Assembly: GCA_003024985.2 (NCBI GenBank)
Contig: PXIH01S0040792.1
Reading direction: 5' to 3' (one strand)
DNA length: 11,011 nucleotides
Origin: Euperipatoides rowelli
Taxonomy: Eukaryota > Onychophora > Udeonychophora > Euonychophora > Peripatopsidae
Of the stretch, positions 1 through 7,979 are shown one piece after another. Under the pieces are notes generated by a model. The model did not search any database. It was not told the origin of the DNA and saw only the letters and a list, made by a program, of their open reading frames with translations. A program made the position numbers and the translations under genes. Each line of letters begins with the position of its first letter. Position 1 is the first letter of the stretch.

Positions 1-339
1 AAGGCATATAAAATTTATATAATGATTTAGAATATTCTTGAATAACTATAGTGAATTAGATTTTTTTTTTACGATTCTTAATATATGTAAACAACAACAA
101 AATAAATATGGAATATTACTATACCATTAAGAGCTACTGTATGATAAAAAATATTTAAAAATAAAAAAAAAACCCTTTTGATTTAAAGGATTGCAGTAAT
201 ACAGCAGCAGTTTTAATTATTAATCTATTAAGACTCAATCAAAGAATACATCAGAAACAGATCTCTTTCATAATACAGTTCTTTAAAAAAAAAGACTAGT
301 TTTTAAGTGGTGTTTCATTAGAGGACAAAAAGGCTACAA

Positions 340-660
340 CAGTGGAGGTAGATTACAATGGCGCCATGTCTGCCGGTCTACAGAGACTCACAGCAACTGT
401 CTGTTAAGTATAATTCTTTGTTTACAGATTGTGAACAAAACCACAGCATTGTTTCTATTGCACGGCTCTCCATAAAAACCTGAGACCCATTAGTGGCTGT
501 AGGGACTCAATCAAGAATAACTTAACGCTCTTCATTATAGCAACAAGGGTTTAATTCAATTGTTGTAGGGCTAGGTTGTACATATGTCTCCTCTGATTGG
601 CCGAAAGACGATTAGGTTTAGTGCCACAAAGTTCCGCAATAGTTTTTAACATTCATGTGT
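340..660. promoter_or_regulatory. CpG-richer patch with an NF-Y/CCAAT site, possible promoter
   Basis: This patch stands out from its AT-rich surroundings. By eye it has about seven CpG dinucleotides in 320 bases, while the preceding 340 bases have about one. It contains a 10-base palindrome, ATGGCGCCAT (358-367), and on the minus strand GGCCAATCAG (593-602), a perfect match to the NF-Y consensus RRCCAATSRG. A short open frame starts in the palindrome and runs 358-483 (41 codons, balanced composition), but it matches nothing I know. The composition and the CCAAT element are seen directly. A promoter or first-exon role is inference, with no TATA box or initiator identified. Confidence 0.2.
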
Positions 661-828
661 GCAAATTGTAATAATTCCCATGAATGGCTGAGAAAGAAGA
701 AAAAAAAACCTTGAAAAGCCCATCACATTGTAGCATTTGCATGTAACTCAATTGGTTGCTTCGTTTATTTATTCTAATCAAAAATAGAGCATTCAGTAGT
801 TAATAATTATGAGAATTATACATGCAAG

Positions 829-840
829 TTAGTATAGCCC
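829..840 (+). repeat. Diverged interspersed repeat, copy A core
   Basis: The 12-mer TTAGTATAGCCC, followed by a C-rich stretch, recurs exactly at 2105-2116. A second shared block, AACAATTTCAAAGTG at 1009-1023, matches 1984-1998 with one mismatch. Two shared blocks suggest two decayed copies of one repeat family, although the blocks occur in the opposite order in the two places. Confidence 0.3.
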
Positions 841-860
841 CATTCCCGCTAGTTTAAAAA

Positions 861-881
861 TTTACTCTACTCCAGAGTAAA
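861..881. repeat. Perfect 8-bp hairpin
   Basis: TTTACTCT is separated by ACTCC from its exact reverse complement AGAGTAAA. It is a small inverted repeat in noncoding DNA, with no T-run logic or gene nearby to make it a terminator. No function is assigned. Confidence 0.4.
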
Positions 882-1162
882 AAAAACAACTTTTACTTCA
901 GTTCACACGTGGACTTTTCTTTTCCCAAGGGTGCCAGGGAAATGACATTTTTTATTATGATCTGGGGAAGTCATTTTTCATGAGATTGCGCGATATTATT
1001 TTATAGTCAACAATTTCAAAGTGATTTAATTTTTTTTTTTCTTGTTTATTCAAAATGTATCTAATTATTTTAAATCTGAATTTTCATTACAAATTATCCT
1101 TATCATATATTATTTATTTTAAATGTAACTACTGTATATCATAATCTAGGAAAAGTAAAATT

Positions 1163-1179
1163 AAAAAAAAAAAAAAAAA
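1163..1179 (+). repeat. A17 homopolymer
   Basis: Seventeen consecutive A residues. It could be a slippage tract or the eroded tail of a retroposed sequence, but no recognisable SINE or processed pseudogene body precedes it. Confidence 0.8.
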
Positions 1180-1701
1180 TCTGTTATATAATTATTAGTA
1201 GCACATTCTGTGATTAGATTTATAAATCTTCTCTATTTTGATTATTAAAGAAAGCTGCTGTCGCGACTTCCCTTTGAATATTATTGCTCTTTCAAGTCTC
1301 AGAATCTATTGGATAAAGCAATTCAAATCACTTAAAAAAGAGTTTTGTATTCTTATAACAAATAAAACATATTTGGACTTGAGTGGTGAAACTCCTCAAA
1401 AAAACAAAAAAAAACAACAAAGATTTGACAAAAGCATTAACGTTCGGAGAACCAAAATTCAAACGTAATGAATTTAGATATTTTGTAATAATTAGGTTTT
1501 TTTTTCTTCTTTAGGCTACTTTATTTCAATACAGTAGTAGTTTGTATATTATAGTGTATGGATATATATATTTTGTTTATATTAATTCATTTATCAAACT
1601 GTATGAGCATCCTTAAATCTTTTATTAAACAAATAAAAATAAAATAAAAATTATGCAAGATGAATATTAGTTAATTTACTAAATATATATAAAAAAGCAT
1701 C

Positions 1702-1798
1702 CGTTTTCCCCACTTATTACTGGCAAAAACGTTATCAACTTGACTTTATTTTCCAATCGTCCCCAAGAGAACGTTTCCGGACTTATTGCTGGGGTAAA
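1702..1798 (+). repeat. Pair of diverged ~28-bp direct repeats, 70 bp apart
   Basis: Segment 1702-1729 (CGTTTTCCCCACTTATTACT and the following bases) is repeated with substitutions at 1772-1799 (CGTTTCCGGACTTATTGCTG and the following bases). Both share ACTTATT-x-CTGG followed by an A-run. They sit just before the G18 tract and may be two units of a decayed tandem repeat. Confidence 0.4.
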
Positions 1799-1804
1799 AA
1801 GTAC

Positions 1805-1822
1805 GGGGGGGGGGGGGGGGGG
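1805..1822 (+). repeat. G18 homopolymer tract
   Basis: Eighteen consecutive G residues in otherwise AT-rich DNA. Tracts this long are rare, strongly slippage-prone and can fold as G-quadruplexes. The length in the assembly may not be exact. Confidence 0.9.
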
Positions 1823-2104
1823 ATTACTTTCACATGCGTTCCCTTTGGATTAGTTTTCCTGACGAATGGAGGTATTCTAAGTAAAAATTTCCTGGCGTCC
1901 TAGAGGAAAATAAGTTCAATGGTATGATTATCAGTGAACACAATACTACTAATATTTTGTTTCCTTTCAAAGTGAAAGAAATTAACAATTTTAAAGTGGA
2001 TCTAATTTAAAAAAATAAATAAATAAATTTAAATGAGTATTGTCTATTTTTTTAAAAAATGTTTTACTTTTTAAATTTTTCAAAGATAAATATCCCAATT
2101 AAAC

Positions 2105-2150
2105 TTAGTATAGCCCTCCCACTCCCTTCTACTCTCCACCCCTCCCCCCC
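2105..2150 (+). repeat. Diverged interspersed repeat, copy B, with C-rich tract
   Basis: This begins with TTAGTATAGCCC, identical to 829-840, and runs into a pyrimidine-rich stretch (about 2113-2149) ending in a C7 run and A8. It may be the same repeat family as copy A. The C-rich tract at 10768-10815 has a similar look but no long exact match. Confidence 0.3.
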
Positions 2151-2429
2151 AAAAAAAATAAAAAATAACAAACATGTTTAATTAGCTCAACAACTGACAT
2201 AACCAAACTCTCAACACATTTTATACTTACTAAAAAAATAAACTGCACACTTCAACAGAAACAAAAATAGTATGAAATGTAAGTGATTGAACCTTATTGA
2301 TGACAATAAAACCTTTAGAATGGGGACAGTGACAAGTAGCAGGTTAAAGTGGGCTCAATAAGAGTTCATTGTATCCCCTGATGCTAAAATAGGTACTAAG
2401 GTGCCTTTTTGAAATTTTAATACTTTAAT

Positions 2430-2668
2430 TTAATTTATTAATATAAAGGATTAAGCCATTGGCTTTTACAGGCAATACATTTAAAAGTAAAACAAAATAG
2501 TTTATACAAGTATTAAAAACAAAAAAAATAAAAATAAAGGTATCTTACAAATAAGATCTAATATGAAATCACTAAATCTCAAGTAGATACATATCAGTAG
2601 TAAATTAAAACCTTATCTAAGTATAAAATTATTACGCATGTAAAACTAATTCCACAATTTTCTTCCAA
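2430..2668 (-). other. LINE 3' UTR and terminal recognition region
   Basis: This is the 3' tail after the ORF2 stop. Near its end, read on the minus strand, it has TATTGCCTGTAAAAGCC, then AATGGCTT, then an AATAAA signal (2433-2438 as TTTATT on the plus strand) and AATTAAATTAAAG. AAGCC/GGCTT forms a 5-6 bp hairpin (2453-2465). A short hairpin followed by AATAAA and a few short tandem repeats is a common 3' end in CR1/L2-type LINEs, where the reverse transcriptase recognises the RNA 3' end. The exact terminal base is uncertain by about 10. Confidence 0.6.
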
Positions 2669-2942
2669 CTAACAAATATCAATTCCAAGTATACTTTTTA
2701 TAAAGGAGTCTAAACAGACTTTGGAAATCGAGAAAGGTTTATCAATTATGGACTGAGGAATTTTGTTCCACATCTTTATATTTCTACAAAGAATAGAATT
2801 ATTCAAATTTCTCCTTTTATAAATAAATACTTTCAATGAGTATTTATGAGATCTTTTACTTATTCTATTATTAATTTTTAAAATTCCATTTCTATTATTT
2901 TTGAGTATCACTTCTTTATAAATAAACACAATATCATTTTTT

Positions 2943-4117
2943 TTAAATCCTCTGTATTGGAGATAATAATTTTAATTTTAACCTTCTATCTTGGTAATTT
3001 ACATTTTTAAATCCATGAATTTTTGTCAATCTACGAAAAGTTCTTTCAATATATATTGTATCTTTTTTCTTTTGAATCTGATATATTGAAGACCCATAGT
3101 CAACGATAGGTTGAATATAACTTCTATATATCAGTTCGAACATTCCATATATTTTATTTTACTCTTAATATATCCAAATTTCTTTTTACAATTTTTATTA
3201 ACATTCTGGATATGAAGCTGAAAAGAATAATTTTCATCAAAGATAATTCCTAAATCCATTTATTGATTTACTATTTTTACAGATTTATTCTCAATTACAT
3301 AATTATATCTAGGATTCCCCTTAACAAAATGCATCACCACAGTTTGTTCTTCATTTAGTGTTAAACCATACCATTTCAAATCTAAGAGTATTTCATTCAA
3401 TTGTAAAATATTTCTACTGTCTTGACTAAGAATTGGTAGAAATAGTTTCAAATCGTCAACATAAATAAGTAAGTGATTATTAAAAGATTTAGCTATATCT
3501 CTAATTACAATATTGAATAATAGGGCAGAAAGGAAACTTCCTGAGGGATGCCTGTATTAATTGAGAATTTTCTAGAAAAGTCACCATTTACCTTCACTAA
3601 TATGTGTCTTTCATTCAAAAAATCATATATCAAGTTGATTAAATAAATTGGAAAATTTCCTTTTACCAAACAATCAAAAATTACATCAATGTTCACCGTG
3701 TCATAATTATGCTGCTTAAATAACGTCAACAGCGATATTCATATTTAGATTTTTTAGGATCTCTAGATTTAAGTATTGTAAATTTGTTAAAGTAGATTTA
3801 TGTTTTATGAAACCATGCATGTTATCAGGGAAATAATTATTTAATAAAATATGTAAGTTTAATGTGAATAAAATTATTCTTTCCACAATTTTAGCAACAC
3901 AAGAAAGGAAAGTTATTGGTCTATAATTACTGACCTCATATTTAGAGCCATTTTTGTAAACAGGTAGAATTAGACAAGTTTTCCAAAAATTTGGAAAAAT
4001 TTCAATTAAGAATATATTATTCGTTATTAAAACTATAATATCACAAAAGAAATTATGACATTTTTTAATTAAGAAATAAGTTAAGTTATCAACAGAGCTT
4101 GAGAAGGAGTCTTTCAT
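2943..4117 (-). other. Reverse transcriptase domain of LINE ORF2
   Basis: Conserved reverse transcriptase blocks are visible in order: NYRPITFLSCVAKIVERI (NYRPI at 3914-3928), HGFIKHKSTLTNL (family GFRxxxST), a motif A region DLFKQHNYDTVN (YDTVN at 3691-3705), LVKVNGDFS, the GIPQGS block (GIPQ at 3541-3552; the Gly-Ser follows only after a frame change), IYVDDLKLF carrying the catalytic YVDD (3452-3463), MDLGIIFDENYSF (family LGVxxDxxLxF) and YIQPIVDYGSSIY (family IRPILEYGSPIW). The catalytic aspartates are all present despite the frameshifts. The endonuclease-to-RT linker (about 4152-4750) is basic and shows no motif I can name. Confidence 0.92.
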
Positions 4118-4749
4118 CTTTCTGATAATATTACTAACTTCATAATGATTCCTAAACCATAATATTATCTACACAATTCTGACCAAATTTATTTTGTATA
4201 GCACTATCCACATTGAATCTCTTGAAATGATTGGCGAAAATATTTCCCATTTCAGTAAAATCTATTATTATATTGTTTGCCATTATATTTTTAATACAAT
4301 GATTTTTCTTATTTTTTAAAATTTTATAAATATTTCTCCCATTCTCAAATTCTTTCTTAATAAAGTTAAGTTCAAAATTCCTTCTAGAAGACCTAATTAA
4401 GTTATTTAGATCATTTCTTAGCTTTTTGTATATATTATAATTATTTGAATTTTTGTACTTACAGTAAACCTTAAAAGCTAGGTTTTTATTTTTACTCATT
4501 TGTGTTATTTCACCGTTTATCCGTCTATTCTTTTTCTGTTTCCCAAGTTTTGAGTTATTAAATTTGACACATAATATCATGGTTTTATTTATTTGATCAA
4601 ATATCCTTTCTAAATCTGTCTCAAAGTTTGTATTATTGTTAAATAAAATATAGAGGTCAATTTTCTTCAACTCATTATTAATCCCAAGATAATCAGCCTT
4701 ATTGAAGTTAAAGGTGTTTTTTCTGAAATCATGCTCATACTGCTTTGGT

Positions 4750-5449
4750 TTATTTAATTGGAATGAAATACTTAAATGATCGCTTTTACCGAATGGATTC
4801 ATAAATTCGATATCAGAAATCAAATCCTTATTATTCACCAGAAATGATATCTAGAGTGGCTGCTGAACTTCCACCCCAAAATCTATTATGTTCCAAAAAC
4901 AATTGACTTAAGTTTAAATCCAAGCATAAATCAAAAAATCCTCCAAATGAATCGACAGAATAATGACAAAAGTCTCTTTTCCAATCAATCATGGGTAAAT
5001 TTGTATCACCAATGACTAACAAGTCATCATAATCCTCCCTTTTGAAATTGGTAATATTATTCTGTAAGTCAGTAAGAAAAGAAATGTCATCCACATCTGA
5101 ATTACCCGGTGGTCTATATAAGATAACTAGGAGTAAGCCAGATCCAAGACCCTTTAAAATTAAATATAGAATTTCAAATCTATTATTATTTGAAACAGGA
5201 TTTAGGATTTTAAAGTCAATATTATTTTTGGTATACATAATGATAAAACCACCTTTTCTATTAAATCTATCTAAATATTTCCATAGAATTATACATTAAA
5301 ATCATCTCATTGTTGATATCATTTGTCAACCACGTTTCAACAAATATCACAACATCTGGGTTTTCATTAATCAATAACAATTCAATTTCTTCAAGCTTAT
5401 TTATCATGGAGTTAACATCAGAATATAAGTTATAAAGGAAATATGACAT
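4750..5449 (-). other. APE-type endonuclease domain of LINE ORF2
   Basis: The blocks typical of LINE apurinic-like endonucleases occur in order: LYSDVNSMINKL (family form LYxNARSLxNKL); NPDVVIFVETWL, whose Glu codon at 5336-5338 is the metal-binding residue; DRFNRKGGFIIMY (family RxDRxxRxGGGVxIY); ILYRPPGNSD at 5107-5118; VIGDTNLPMIDW with the GDxN motif at 4999-5010; ATLDIIS; and FGKSDHLSISF with the catalytic SDH at 4776-4784. The first block has Asp (5417-5419) where the family has a catalytic Asn. The domain is cut by frameshifts near 5285 and 4842. The domain call is firm. Activity in this copy is excluded by the breaks. Confidence 0.9.
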
Positions 5450-5484
5450 TCCTGTGACATTTTAACTTTTTTGTTCATTAATTG

Positions 5485-5589
5485 CTATCTTCTTATATTT
5501 ACTTCATCTAATGATCTTTTTCTTTTAGGTAATGTTATTTTCCTTCCATATCTTGAATATTTAATATTTTCATTATTATTTTTCGCCAT
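5485..5589 (-). other. Basic C-terminal segment of ORF1
   Basis: From ATG 5589-5587 to TAG 5485-5487 the frame gives a 34-residue Asn/Lys/Arg-rich peptide containing SRYGRKITLPKRKRS. PKRKRS resembles a monopartite nuclear localisation signal, and RYGRKITLPKR resembles basic tails of other retroelement proteins. It could be the C terminus of ORF1 after a frameshift near 5615, or a small independent ORF between ORF1 and ORF2. Confidence 0.35.
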
Positions 5590-7671
5590 GCTGGACAAAT
5601 CTTCTATTAAACTGTGTTTATCTATATGTATCCGAATTACACGAATTAGGTATCTTTAACTTATTATCTACATCAATACAATAGGATGAAAATCACCTTC
5701 GTTAATAGGTGATTTGATCTGTATAAAATCAATTTCCCTAAATATATTATCATTCAACAAAATCTGTGAACTACCAACTTTTTTATTTTTATTACTATCT
5801 AAAATGCACATATGCCACCCAAAAACACCTTTCATACTATTCCCCAATTGAAAAATATGCCATCTGTTAAAAACAATTAAAATTTCAGCCAGTATTCTTA
5901 ATACCCATATTGCATCAATAAATTGATATAGAAAATATAATTTTCCAATGTTACTATTATCCACTTTGACTATCATTTTCATAGGCTCATCCTTTATGAT
6001 AATATTAGTAATACTTTTACTTATCAAATAAGAATCAATAGATAGAATCCCATATAAATAATTTAGATGAGAATAATCTAGTTCCACACTCAGTAAAAAA
6101 TGGGTTACATCAGTACAACAAATACCACCTTATAATTTTGATATTGAATTCTCATAAGTATGATGGGCGATCATGGGAGATTTAATATAGTCTATATCCG
6201 ACACAGTATTTAAATCAAAGTTTAACTCCAAATCTTTCTTATATAATTCACCTTCTTCACATGATATTAGAATATCACTTATAACCTTACCCAACTCAAT
6301 CTCCATATTCATTTCAATAAGCTCAGATTTATTTTTAATGATGATCTTGGTTTTAAATTAATTTAATTTTTCTCTAGACCTCAATCTTATCCCATTATTA
6401 TAAGAAGTTTCTACCAAATTAATTATCCCATTGCTTAGTAAGGTCCCTTTTATTTCATAAGACTTTAATGTTTTGTTGAAAGCAGAAATGTATGCCTCCT
6501 TATTCCAAATGTGTTTTGATTTTAGAAATTTAAGTGTATTAGCATTACATTTGATATATGTAAGCTTATCGAATTTTTCCCATTTTTTGTTAAATAATTG
6601 TGAATTACTATTTCCTTCTCAATTTTATTGGGGTTTGATTGAAAAAGATTCCTAAGAGATTTAGGGTTCAAAGTCCACTTATTGATATAAAACTCCCAAA
6701 ATTTAAAATCTAAATTTGAATTTATAAAAATACTAGATTTCAATCTTTCCTTCCAAAAGGTTTTGTCGCTTCTTCTTTATTTCATTATTCATTTCTAATC
6801 CAGATGAAGTCTGAATTGAAGAAATTTTTCCTACAACATTGTTTTTCTCAATTATTAAATTTTCATCATTTTTTCACAACTCAAAACCGATATATTTTGG
6901 ATTACCATTAACTATTTTATTCTAAATAAAATTTAATTCAGAGTTTATAGTCATTAAACTGATTTTTTAGAGAATTTATTTTTTCCGATATTTTCTCCGA
7001 GATATTTTTTGGTAATGGCTCCGTGACCACATAACCCATTGTAAATGTATTTTGATTTCCTTGAATGCTTTTAGAATCAACCGTAGTAATACAGCTTCCA
7101 CTCAGCACACTAATTTCCTCCTTATAATCATTCTTCATTTCATAAGTCCCATTATCGACTTGATCCATATCTTTTATTACATAAATTGGAATTCTCGACT
7201 TGAGTGCTTTTCCAGGTCCTTCTGAAACATAATGTTTATTCCCCAAAGATGATACTAAGGATTTTTTAGAATTCTTATTACTAGTTACACCTTTATTACT
7301 ACTAATTTCCTCGGATGATAAATCTCCTTTTCAACAGATAACAAATCATCTTTCCCATTCAAAGGCAACTCTTAACAATCTTTACTTGCAGTTATCTCAA
7401 AATTTGTAAGCCCTGAAGACTGGTCCATTATTTCTGTACATTTTACAGGTGATAAGATACATTCTTTTTTTGAAGCACTATCCCGTACAAAAGGTAAGCA
7501 AACATCTCCCTTTATTGATGATTTTAAACTTTTGCCCTTACTCTTTAAGGTGGTTATATGAGTACCTGTATCATTATCTATTGTTTGTGTCCAAGCGGTG
7601 TTTTTTTAATTTTTTTTAGGGCTTATAACGTTCTTCAACACAATATTTTGTCTGTAAACCGCGTCAAATAA

Positions 7672-7802
7672 ACAGACATAACACAAAATGAAAATATCAT
7701 TAATATTTTCATCTTTAAACTTCAAATGTTTCTTAGTAAAACACTTCTCATTAATGTATTTCTGCTGAGTGTATTAAAACATAACAACTTGCAAATCTGG
7801 CA
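7672..7802 (-). other. Cys/His cluster, possible zinc-binding segment of ORF1
   Basis: Just after the hybrid-binding domain come FCQICKLLC (Cys-x2-Cys-x3-Cys, 7802-7779), then across a frameshift KCFTKKH (Cys-x4-His, 7743-7726) and CYVC (Cys-x2-Cys, 7683-7672). The order of paired Cys, Cys-His and paired Cys would suit a small zinc-binding fold such as a PHD- or ribbon-like finger. The spacing depends on repairing the frame at about 7775, so the family is not assigned. Confidence 0.3.
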
Positions 7803-7829
7803 AAAGGACTCCGTCCTTTTTGCAAAGTT

Positions 7830-7979
7830 ATTAACTTCATTCATATAATGATTAGCTTCCTTTAGATCTCGGCATTTTTTGTAGATAGGATTCGAATAGC
7901 CTTTAATGTTGATTTTCGTCTCATCCCATGACGAGTAAATTCCTGGAAAGTGGCCACTAGGCAAAGCTTAGTAAACCAT
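7830..7979 (-). other. RNase H1-type hybrid-binding domain (Cauli_VI/viroplasmin-like)
   Basis: The N terminus reads MVY, a stop in place of Tyr, then ALPSGHFPGIYSSWDE, with GYSNPIYKKCRDLKEANHYM about ten residues later. This matches the RNase H1 N-terminal pattern: YAV..GR.PGIY.TW.E followed by V.GF....YKKF.T..EA..F. Residues used to hold RNA:DNA hybrid in RNase H1 are kept: Trp18 in SSW and the aromatic-Lys-Lys at 33-35 (YKK). In RNase H1 this ~45-residue domain binds RNA:DNA hybrids and double-stranded RNA. Here it is not followed by a recognisable RNase H catalytic domain. The match is from pattern memory, not from a search, but it is strong over the full domain length. Confidence 0.8.

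Larger units (their letters stand above)
1..2429. other. Left flank, noncoding AT-rich DNA
   Basis: No protein-coding gene can be supported here. The only longer open frame (1238-1468, +) is low-complexity, rich in Lys/Asn/Ile from A-runs, has no ATG start and resembles nothing known. The stretch holds homopolymers (T10 at 61-70, T11 at 1030-1040, A17 at 1163-1179, G18 at 1805-1822), a small perfect hairpin at 861-881, two pairs of diverged short repeats, and a less AT-rich patch at about 340-660 that is annotated separately. It is most likely intergenic or intronic DNA made of old, decayed repeats. Confidence 0.7.
2669..5449 (-). pseudogene. LINE ORF2 (endonuclease-reverse transcriptase), frame-broken
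   Basis: This is the remnant of a ~920-residue ORF2, near the usual CR1/L2 ORF2 length. The frames, joined end to end, give an APE-like endonuclease (5449 to about 4750), a linker, the reverse transcriptase with fingers and palm (about 4120-3250), then a thumb/C-terminal region ending at 2669. The protein would nick target DNA and copy the element RNA by target-primed reverse transcription. Frame shifts lie near 5285, 4842, 4155, 3725, 3540, 3145 and 2960, and an in-frame TAA follows residues KIVNQ near 3257. The start is uncertain: an ATG at 5449 precedes the first endonuclease block closely, and two upstream ATGs (5478 and 5460) lie in another frame. It begins about 36 bases after the likely ORF1 stop. 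No RNase H domain and no C-terminal zinc knuckle were seen. Confidence 0.88.
2430..7979 (-). mobile_element. CR1/L2-like non-LTR retrotransposon (LINE), degenerate copy
   Basis: On the minus strand a nearly continuous but frame-broken coding stretch encodes, in order, an ORF1-like protein (7979-5485), an APE-type endonuclease and a reverse transcriptase (5449-2669), then a short 3' tail ending in a hairpin, AATAAA and short TTAAA-type repeats. The APE endonuclease followed by a reverse transcriptase, with no RNase H domain and a repeat-type 3' end rather than a long poly(A), places it in the CR1/L2/Jockey group. Exact clade cannot be set by eye. The 3' end lies near 2430. The 5' end is not seen: 7979 is the ORF1 start codon, and a leader may extend to about 8340. 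No target-site duplication was found. It has at least a dozen frame breaks in ORF1 and about seven in ORF2, so it cannot encode working proteins as written. Confidence 0.9.
5485..7979 (-). pseudogene. ORF1-like LINE protein with N-terminal RNase H1-type hybrid-binding domain, frame-broken
   Basis: This would be a protein of roughly 830 residues, long for a LINE ORF1. I start it at ATG 7979-7977 because the next residues fit the beginning of RNase H1 hybrid-binding domains, even though codon 4 is TAA where Tyr is expected. The order is: hybrid-binding domain (residues 1-50), Cys/His cluster (about 60-103), a long Ser/Lys-rich region (about 7660-7250), an unrecognised middle part (7246-6130), a hydrophobic-rich segment (about 6110-5680) and a basic C terminus with SRYGRKITLPKRKRS (frame 1, stop TAG 5485-5487). 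Breaks seen: TAA 7968-7970, frameshift near 7775, TAA 7606-7608 and 7372-7374, frameshift near 7325, frameshift near 6945, TAG 6922-6924, TGA 6874-6876, frameshifts near 6760 and 6595, TAA 6358-6360 and 6130-6132, and further shifts near 5672 and 5615. No RRM, esterase or CCHC knuckle was recognised. It could in part derive from another element, but strand continuity argues for one unit. Confidence 0.6.

Noticed and set aside
906-911. CACGTG E-box, also at 10986-10991
   Set aside because: Isolated six-base matches without context.
1238-1468. 76-codon open frame on the plus strand
   Set aside because: It does not start with ATG, is low-complexity from A-runs and has no recognisable motif.
5042-5299. 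Plus-strand open frame overlapping the endonuclease
   Set aside because: It is the antisense shadow of the minus-strand endonuclease, whose motifs are clear.
5471-5659. Plus-strand open frame with a hydrophobic start
   Set aside because: It is antisense to the ORF1-ORF2 junction. Hydrophobic content comes from the T-rich strand.
6473-6655. Plus-strand open frame in the ORF1 region
   Set aside because: It is the shadow of the minus-strand coding stretch, with no motif.
7830-7979. A host RNase H1 gene
   Set aside because: Only the hybrid-binding domain is present. No RNase H catalytic motif follows, and the strand and frame continue into the LINE.
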